Source: Perkinsus olseni (Eukaryota; Perkinsozoa; Perkinsida). From it: 26,361 bases of DNA. The stretch lies in contig JABANN010000484.1 in assembly GCA_013115125.1 (NCBI GenBank), forward strand, positions 1 to 26,361, in the 5' to 3' direction. Shown piece by piece: positions 19,765 to 26,361 of this stretch. Below the pieces are notes generated by a model, which had not been told where the DNA came from, ran no database searches, and was given only the letters and a program-made list of their open reading frames with translations. Numbering within the stretch: the stretch's first letter is position 1; the number at the start of each line of letters is the position of its first letter. The translations under genes and the position numbers were made by a program.

Positions 19765-22700
19765 ATGTCCAGTACAGGTGCATTTGCCCGGCTCATCTGT
19801 TGTGTATTTATCCTCGCACTCCATGTCATACGACCTTGCTATGCCCAACGGGTTGAGGAAGAGCCAAGTGGACCCTACAAGTAATGCCATGACGATGAGG
19901 TTCTTGTCAATCGGGCGAGGTCGGGGGTGGAGTCCCAACTCATTCGGCTCTAGGGAGCGTATGGTCTTTACTGTGCCAGGTTCCTAAAGTATGTCCAGAT
20001 GGTCAATCGGATTAACGAGTTGGGTGAGCGATACCCCGATATTGTGGAGGTTTTCGATGCCTTGGAAACCTGGCCGGAAATAGCCGACTTTAGTGAAGAA
20101 GATTTGCTCTGTGGGAAGGAGACGTAATCACCGCGGGTTGGGGGGTCGCTAGCGCCACTGGATGCTTGAATGGTGTACCACTGCAATGCGATGATGTGGG
20201 AGATGTTAGTTGCCCTCTTCTGGGTGATCGAAAGGCTCTTTGTGGTCTTAGGTGCAAGTTCCTGGTCATGCGTTTGGGTAATAGGGCCCTCCAAGTGGAC
20301 ACTACCCCAGAGGTGATATTGACTCCCATGTTTGGGAGGAGTTGAGATTTTCCGGTCCAGGTATTCTTTTCGGGAGAGCTCCATGGTAATGAGCGGACGG
20401 GTCCGAATGCGCTCATCGAGATGGTATCGGAGCTGGCCAGAAAGTATTACTCGGGAAGGCCCGAAGAGGAGGATACGAAGGAGGTTCGATGGTAGTACGA
20501 GGACGCGGCGAGTAGCTAACCGGCCTTGAAGTAGAAGTGATTTGGTCCTGCCTGAGTTCAAGGCGGCTAGGTCATGACCCTCGCCAGACTTGTGGATAGT
20601 CGAGGAAGCGTGATCGTTCAGGTTGATCGATCGTCGAAGCACGTACATTATACCCATGACCAATCCATATGGCTACTACCATAGTGTCCGGTTTGAGAAG
20701 TTCCGCCAACGCGACGCGAACAGGGACTTCCCGTACCAGCAGAAGGGTTGCATGGTCACTATCACTGCGAGAGTCGTCAACGAGCTTTATCGAAGGTAAT
20801 CAGCCCGATCAGAGATCCGTCGTAACTTGTGGAGGTAGAGTGTGAGCTGGCCAATGACTCAGGCACCTGTTCCAGCTCTCTGTCACTTTCCATGGTGGGG
20901 TGAGGGTACTTTCTTACGCATGGGGTAGCAACAACCATAAGGCTGCGGGGAAGAGTACTAATGCGCCTGATCTGGCGGCTGTCGTGGACGTGGCGAGTCT
21001 CATGCGGGTAGTACGGGGTTAATATCTGGCCGTGTTGCTCCTCTTGAGTCGAGCCCCACAGTTTAAGGCGAATGAGTTCACCGGACTATTTTTTAGGAAT
21101 CCGCGGGTCGCACAACCGAGGGCGACTTTTGGTACCCGATGGGGACAATGACGGACACAGTGTACGCTGTCGACGGCGGCATGGAGGTAGCCACTGGGGT
21201 ATCTCTCCGTGGTTTTCTCGTGAGTGTTCATGCGTCGTTGGGTAGGACTGGTCGTACGGCGCTGGCTTCGAAGACCAGCCCGATCCGATCAACCAGTGTG
21301 AGCCGACCACGTACGGTGGCTATCCCCGGGAGAGGACAGACTACTCCAAGTTCAAAAACATCAGGTTGGAAGGCGGCCGACTGGCGTCTTGCCACTGTCA
21401 CTCGTCAGGTCCCTTACGTACTTGGTGGAGATGTCGGATTTGCACACCCCTAAGGTCGAGACTCTTGGTAGCAAGGAGGATATGTGGACTCAGAGACCCG
21501 ACCTTGGTAGGGAGGGGTGCAGTTGGGCCGACTATCATGCTCTCATCATCATCAGCGAATCACATTAATCGGAATGCCCACCTATCCATGAGCGTGATGG
21601 AGATGGTCGCGCCATCGATCATGTGGCGTATTGGTGACGGCGAGGTGGTCCAGGATGGAAAGTTGAGGAATATTTCCTGGTAGGTGAGCCTCTTACTATT
21701 GCCTTCACTGGCTTTGGAACGAGCTTTCATGTCGATGTACAGAGATAGTTTGCTCGGTAGGTACGCCCTGGGCTGTAGTCACGTGGACGCTTTGGAGGTG
21801 TGGTTGCTCCCCGGGGCCTGCTCGGCTGACCCTGAGACTATGCTTGGCCTCGGTGCAACGCGACAGTGGCCGCCAGATGGAGCCTACCGTATCGAAGGTG
21901 CTCAGTTCTCTAACGTAACACAGGCGGCGCTTGGCGTAGTTGCCATTGCCTTCCCGCAGGTTACATGCAGGCATCTGTCACTGTGGGACAAAGAGAAGGC
22001 GCAAAGCGATGCTAATGTGCAGAAACTAGATGGTCTAATTGTACCTGAGGTAGCACTCTATCAATTGGCCAGCACCTGGTTCGCGGTGGAACGGTACAAT
22101 TGTTGCATCTCAGTCGCTTCCACGTGGCGAGTACTGTCTCGCTGCAGTGGCAGAGTTTGACAAGAGTTGGAATAGGACAGACTCCCCAGACCCGAACGTG
22201 CCACCGTGGAGCCATTTGGTCAACAGCCGGGTTCAGGACCAGTACTCGTGGCAATGTGAAGGGCCATCACGGTAACGTCCCCAGCGGCTCCTATTGGGCG
22301 AACTTATTGTTGCGTGCGTCAGGATCGAGGCCAGTCGACGGCGGCTGTACGGGGCGACGCCTTCGAGTCCCAGCCTCAAGATAGGGAGCGCTACTCGGCC
22401 CACGGAAGGAGAGATCCCAGAGTTGTTGATCGAGACGGCTGCACCTGTCACCACCCCAACGAAGGCGGCATGGCAACCGGTCTATCTTACTATGGTGTTT
22501 TTGAGGATGCCCTCTAGGGTTCCGATGATGGTCGAGATCGACGCGGCTGGCAAGAGAGGGTCGCTGCGAGCTAAGCCGGTCGGGAATCAGCGGGCGGCTC
22601 GAGGCACTTACTTGCTGGCACTTCACGAACTCGGTGATCGGACCAACAGGGGCCGGAAGACTGAGCTGCTCACAGTGGACGTGGAGAGACGGGATCAGAG

Positions 22701-23550
22701 CATTGATGAGGAGTTTTCGTTCGGTGATATTAGCGGAGCGGAGCTCTCGGGCCGCGGAATGGTTTTGGAGTGGTACCCGAGGAAGTTGCGGACTGGCGGA
22801 GGTAATGTAGCCGACGGTGGGAAGGACTACGCTTGGGCTGTCATACCGAAGATTGCCGGTGGAATCGATCCGCAGCCCGACGCTGACTTGCTTTGCGAAT
22901 GGTCGGATGGCCAGGGCTATGCGGAAGTTGTGTCCAAGGACGTCGAGGGTGTCTTGTGCGGGGTTAACAGAACTCGCGCGCCAGTCGAGGTTCGGGCAAA
23001 TTGCTGTACTCACCTTCTTACTGCGGGAGAGCCCTTTGGAGTGTCGATGGATGAGACGAAGAAGTTGGCCGTCAACTTCAGGTTCGGCGAGGCTGGCAGG
23101 AGCGCGTGTAGGGCGTGCTCCGTTGGCGACAAGCTCACGTTGCGCTTGGCTCATTCCGACCACAGGGAGTGTGTGCTGGGCCGCTTCTCCGCCGAGGACA
23201 GTGAGCTTGCCGGCGAGGTCGATTGCAGTGCCTTGAAAGCTCATATTGGCAGCTCGGTTGCCGTCACAGGAGTAGCTTCTAACTTTGCTTCACTATTGAT
23301 GATTTTTGGTGCTCTCTCGATCGTGTGCTGCCCCTTGACATGGTGTATCGGTAAATATCGGCGCCAGCGCAGGGAGAAGGGTGGCTGGCGGAGGCTCGGA
23401 GGGGATCGAGAGATGGCATCTCTTGGAGAGCTTGATGACGAAGGGTCTCTGGTGGAAAGCCCTCTGGAGTCCCCGCATGGCGGTGTTTTCACTGACAGCG
23501 AAGATTCAGGGATCTCGGACCGTGGACTGAGTCGAGGCCCCAAGGAATAA
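19765..23550 (+). CDS. Membrane-anchored M14 zinc carboxypeptidase
   Basis: Thirteen exons in perfect phase: 19765-19880, 19980-20123, 20153-20312, 20361-20491, 20622-20795, 20863-21007, 21097-21186, 21246-21364, 21409-21506, 21556-21679, 21761-22049, 22114-22271, 22323-23550; 991 residues. The signal peptide is 1-27. The zinc ligands are His148 and Glu151 (GELHGNE) and His252 (VTFHGG); substrate carboxylate binding is Asn217-Arg218 (DANRDFP); the catalytic Glu367 lies in YLVEMSD. GGMEDWSYGAGF spans the exon 7/8 join. Family beta-domain features follow (GCSHVDALEVW, PDPNVPPWSHLVNSR). Exon 13 adds about 400 residues of unknown fold with nine extracellular cysteines, one membrane span at about 902-926 and a 65-residue acidic, Ser-rich tail. 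It should remove C-terminal residues outside the cell or in the secretory lumen. Introns are as short as 29 nt. The exon 7 end (GTAGCC rather than the nearby GTGAGT) was chosen to keep the conserved GGMEDW. Confidence 0.92.
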
Positions 23551-23705
23551 GTTGCCATATTTGCAATCATTGGTGTGTCCATTTCTGCTACTGTTTCTGA
23601 ACATCAACTGAAGTAGTGTTGGTAATAGCTGGCGCTTGGGGTCGAGGATTCTCAGGGCTTTCGGGGGAGAATTACTACGACTCGCGTCCTTCGTCAGCCT
23701 TTATT

Positions 23706-23721
23706 GGAAGAACTATTGCAG
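23706..23721 (+). promoter_or_regulatory. 3' splice acceptor before the modular gene start
   Basis: GGAAGAACTATTGCAG ends 31 nt before the ATG at 23753. It is weaker in pyrimidines than the other sites. Confidence 0.3.
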
Positions 23722-23752
23722 CCAAAAGTTGCCTAGTGGCGACTGGTCTATT

Positions 23753-25574
23753 ATGCTTTGGCTAGAGATCACCGTCGTTCCCACACTTGTCGTCCTGAGT
23801 CGGGTATCAGAAGCGGATGGCCCCAGGGTTACAAAGTTCGCCATTAATCCGCAGGCTAGTGTTGATAGCGCTGACGAAGGTAGGGCCGTTCTCTGCTCCG
23901 ACTGCTCGTACGCTACGCATCATCAGATGGATGCTGTAACTTCGTGTTGAGTGTAACTGAGTGGCCGTGCAATGGCTGGTGACGTCAAACTGATTGCTTC
24001 CGCGCTGAATGAGGGCTCCCGCGTATATCGTTAGATTGGCGTGTGCAGTCCCAGACTCCTATGCCGTTCTTAGAGATACTTCTGGATGTGGGTGAGGCAA
24101 GAGCCACACCAACGACTACAACTCCCATCCCTTCTGCAACCACGAGTGAGTCACCTCGGATTCTTTGATCCACAGCAGACAATGCCAGCCGAAATGGACT
24201 TCACAGTACTCGGTGCGGCTGGCTATGAAATTTCTCAAATTTCTGAAATTTCTCCTCTTATTAGCAGCTAATGAGAGACCCGAATTTGCAGAGTGAAATT
24301 TAAATTCTTCGTTTGTATCGTAGACCACTGCCTCCGCGGTCTTCGAGGAACGTCTCCTCAGAAAGTCTTGGAGAGGCACAGATTAGGATGCACTCCGGAG
24401 GGTATACCGAACACGGTTCGTGAACTGATAGACGACAGCGGCAGGATTCGAACCTGCGCGGGCAGAGCCCAGTGGATTTCTAGTCCACCTCCTTAACCAC
24501 TCGGACACGCTGTCGTTGCGTGACATACTCGTGATAGGCTATGGATCATGGTATGGTCATTATGTTGGAGGGCGACATCAAATTCCTTACCATTTGGCTA
24601 CTCACGCAATACCATTATGCTTCGCGATGTCGTCACCACCTGTGGATTCAACATGAATTATGATGAACGATCGGACTTTCTTCGTACAAACCGCTGCTTC
24701 AGCTCGACCAGCAGACCCCAGTGTAACATCGACAAGCTTGATAACAACAACAGCGACGATGACGGCTTCGACTACAACCACAACAACGACAACGACTGGT
24801 AAGGCACAGCAGAGCTGGGTACTCTGATGAATGGCCGATCGATTGGGATTCGAGTCGTTCGAGGGTGTCTCTGCGTACATTTGAGTGACGACCATCATCG
24901 GGAGCGGTATGCGGTCCCTGAGTATTCTGTCCATTGCAGATCGCCGAGGCTTCAGAGGAGAGTTTCTGTCTGACTTATCCATAGGTGAGTCCCACTCGCT
25001 GAGTGTGTGTCGCGGCTCCACTTGATACCTCTGGGTGCCTCCTTCCCCGCAAGTCTCTTGTAGCCGCGCAGCCAGTCGGTGAGCTTTTTCCTGTCAGAAC
25101 ACTCTTCGATGTTCGGCATCGGTGACAACACCAACGTGTTCTGCAACACTCGCTGCCAGCGAGCTCGATTCGAGAAGATACTGAGTAAGGCAAATGAGTT
25201 TCGAATCTGTACCATCCAAATGCAATCCTACGCCAGTCTGTTCGTGGTCAGTCGAAGGCTCCTTGTCTCAGGCCTCACCACCTAGCGAGGGTTGCCAAGG
25301 CCAACATGTCCTTGTTGATCACGTCTACGCTAATGGCGTTGTGGTTCAAGAAGCTTGCATGTTGAGTTCGGCGGATGTATCCTGGTTGTTTCTTTTCATA
25401 GCCGTACTCGCAAGCATCACCGCGCTAACAATGCCTCTCTGCGTATACCTGGCAGTGGACAGGCCGGTTCTTCCTGTACTGGTCATCGTCCTATCACTTC
25501 TCAGCTATTACTCCTCTTTTCAAAATATTGTATTGATTGTGTCTCGCCGCTGCCTTCCGAGTGGGAGAAGACCC
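23753..25574 (+). CDS. Modular secreted or membrane protein with Thr-rich linker (tentative)
   Basis: The start ATG at 23753 opens a signal peptide (MLWLEITVVPTLVVLSRVSEA) in an exon 23753-23879. A Thr-rich exon at 24703-24798 (acceptor CCGCTGCTTCAG, donor GTAAGG) ends in about eight Thr. Exon 25098-25184 encodes a Cys-containing piece (DNTNVFCNTRCQRARFEKI). The next exon begins near 25237 and encodes two hydrophobic spans (WLFLFIAVLASITAL and LPVLVIVLSLLSYYS). All these exons begin and end in phase 1, so they join in frame. The gap 23880-24702 may hold further exons, for example a Thr/Pro-rich one near 24096-24148, and the end of the gene is not located. It could also be two genes. No family is recognised. 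Confidence 0.4.
23880..24433. other. Intron or intergenic stretch, unresolved
   Basis: It contains a possible Thr/Pro-rich exon (about 24096-24148, donor GTGAGT) and a short direct repeat of AAATTTCT (24230-24257). Nothing else is supported. Confidence 0.35.
24230..24257. repeat. Short direct repeat AAATTTCT, three copies
   Basis: Three copies of AAATTTCT separated by one or two bases lie in an otherwise GC-richer region. Confidence 0.6.
24434..24514 (-). tRNA. tRNA-Ser (anticodon AGA)
   Basis: 81 nt on the minus strand. The acceptor stem is GACAGCG/CGCTGTC, the anticodon stem TGGA/TCCA encloses loop CTAGAAA, a long variable arm (GGGCTCTGCCC) is typical of Ser, and the B box is GGTTCGAATCC. 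There is no intron. No run of four T follows within about 30 nt, which is unusual for a Pol III gene. It is antisense to, and apparently inside, a large intron of the modular gene, or between two genes. Confidence 0.95.
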
Positions 25575-26361
25575 ATGCTCCGCATCCTCGTTGCACTCGG
25601 GTTGATGTGCAGCAGCCAGTTTGCCTCGGTGGAGTCGATCCGACTCTCGTTCCCGTGGTACAGGCCACCGAGTGGTTCATACTGGGGAGGAGGAGGAGGA
25701 GGATTCTCTCTATTCGGCGGTTCTAAATGTGAGCTTTTTGAAACGGCTGCCCTCTAGCCTCTAGATCATGTTCGCTGACCTCGTTGAGCGGTCTTCCGAT
25801 GCTTGTCTCACAAGAGCTCGTGGTAGTCTTCCTTTGCACATTTTGAGGCCTGGTGAACGAGCATTCCGTGAGCGCAAGTTTTTGGATGCGTTCCACGTTC
25901 ATCGCTGTCCCATGCGCATTAAAGACCCGTCGACGCCCGATCGCTGCAGCACTGAGCGATTTTGAGAATCGCTGTCAGATATTCCTACAACAACGGCTCC
26001 ACCGAAGACTACTACAACCACCACCACTACCACGACCACCACTAAGCCCATAAGTAAGAGGGCTTCTCTGGTTGAGATTGGACAGTTTGTGATGTTGGCA
26101 AAACGTATCTTGGCGCTACCTCTTTCGCTCCTAGGCTACTGGCGTGAGCAATTGCGCCAGTAGGGTAGACTTTGGTGAGCCGCGTTAGACGTATGTTGCG
26201 CGGGGTGCACGGTGGCCCATGTTGCATAGTCCTTCGCTGGCACGAGTGGGACTCTGGAGGCTGATGTCTCATTTCAGGCAAAGGCCTATGGGAAGACCAG
26301 GCATCATATTACGCCTACCACGATCGATGCGACTTGGGAACCACAGAGACCATCAAATTGA
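25575..26361 (+). CDS. Secreted protein with Gly-rich and Thr-rich segments, cut by the window edge
   Basis: Exons 25575-25728, 25979-26053 and 26278-26361 (continues) join in phase 1. The signal peptide is MLRILVALGLMCSSQFASVES. It is followed by an aromatic and Gly-rich stretch (WYRPPSGSYWGGGGGGF), then PPK with twelve Thr and KPI, then a new domain beginning KGLWEDQASYYAYHDRCD. The long Thr run is typical of O-glycosylated linkers in secreted proteins. The final acceptor GATGTCTCATTTCAG is strong. Caution: the frame of the first exon is open upstream into the membrane-span exon of the previous gene, so the two could be one gene. No family is recognised. Confidence 0.55.

Noticed and set aside
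22294-23550. Frame read as an independent 418-residue gene
   Set aside because: It opens with TTG, not ATG, and joins in phase from 22323 to the M14 exons upstream, so it is the last exon of the carboxypeptidase.
24730-24800. CAA/ACA microsatellite as a non-coding repeat, or an Asn/Asp-rich protein in another frame
   Set aside because: The Thr frame is bounded by a strong acceptor and a GTAAGG donor in phase 1 and resembles the Thr linker at 25979, so coding in that frame is more likely.
25769-25965. 65-codon plus-strand frame (MFADLVERSS...)
   Set aside because: It lies in the intron 25729-25978 of the right-edge gene, whose flanking exons join in phase without it. It could be an alternative exon but has no supporting motif.
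1-26361. Mobile elements, virus-like fossils, CRISPR arrays, bacterial operons
   Set aside because: No reverse transcriptase, integrase, transposase, capsid or envelope motifs, no long terminal repeats and no spaced identical repeats were seen.

Overview
The window is nuclear DNA of a protist with many short spliceosomal introns. It uses the standard code, holds two eukaryotic tRNA genes (Gly-UCC, Ser-AGA) and has no bacterial operon or ribosome-binding signals. Introns mostly run from about 29 to 340 nt, with GT...AG ends and a loose donor beyond GT. Several start codons sit just downstream of a pyrimidine tract plus AG. With a subtilisin protease, an M14 carboxypeptidase and lineage-specific Cys-rich and Thr-rich secreted proteins, the best guess is an alveolate of the Perkinsus type. 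That assignment is an inference; no rRNA or other taxonomic marker is present.

Layout. 1-2220 is mostly non-coding, with a decayed piece of the Cys-rich family (about 1155-1290) and a 23-bp tandem repeat. 2253-3590 (+) is a subtilisin-like protease. 3591-4643 holds no recognised gene. 4644-7347 (-) is an alpha-helical, armadillo-like gene. 7490-7560 (-) is tRNA-Gly. 7601-10634 (-) is a 12-exon kinesin. 11088-11516 and 12461-12886 (-) are two tandem secreted proteins with 16 cysteines each. 13395-14989 (-) is a multi-pass membrane protein. 15111-17297 (-) is a BET-type bromodomain plus ET-domain protein. 17489-18311 (-) is a PHO88/SND3 family ER protein. 18820-19360 (-) is a two-exon hypothetical. 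19765-23550 (+) is a 13-exon, membrane-anchored M14 zinc carboxypeptidase of 991 residues. 23753-25575 (+) is a modular Thr-rich secreted or membrane gene with tRNA-Ser (24434-24514, -) on the opposite strand in its region. 25575 to the right edge (+) is the start of another Thr-rich secreted protein.

Exon models were built by hand from GT/AG sites, reading phase and protein-family motifs. For the kinesin, the carboxypeptidase and the PHO88 gene all phases close perfectly and the family motifs appear in order, so those are reliable. The armadillo-like, BET N-terminal, multi-pass and modular models are weaker, and this is stated in each entry.

Together the genes mix housekeeping functions (kinesin, ER targeting, chromatin reader, tRNAs) with a secreted or surface set: two proteases, two 16-Cys proteins and two Thr-rich proteins. 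In Perkinsus-like parasites such proteins contact the host or outside medium. I saw no reverse transcriptase, integrase, transposase, capsid or envelope gene, and no terminal repeats.
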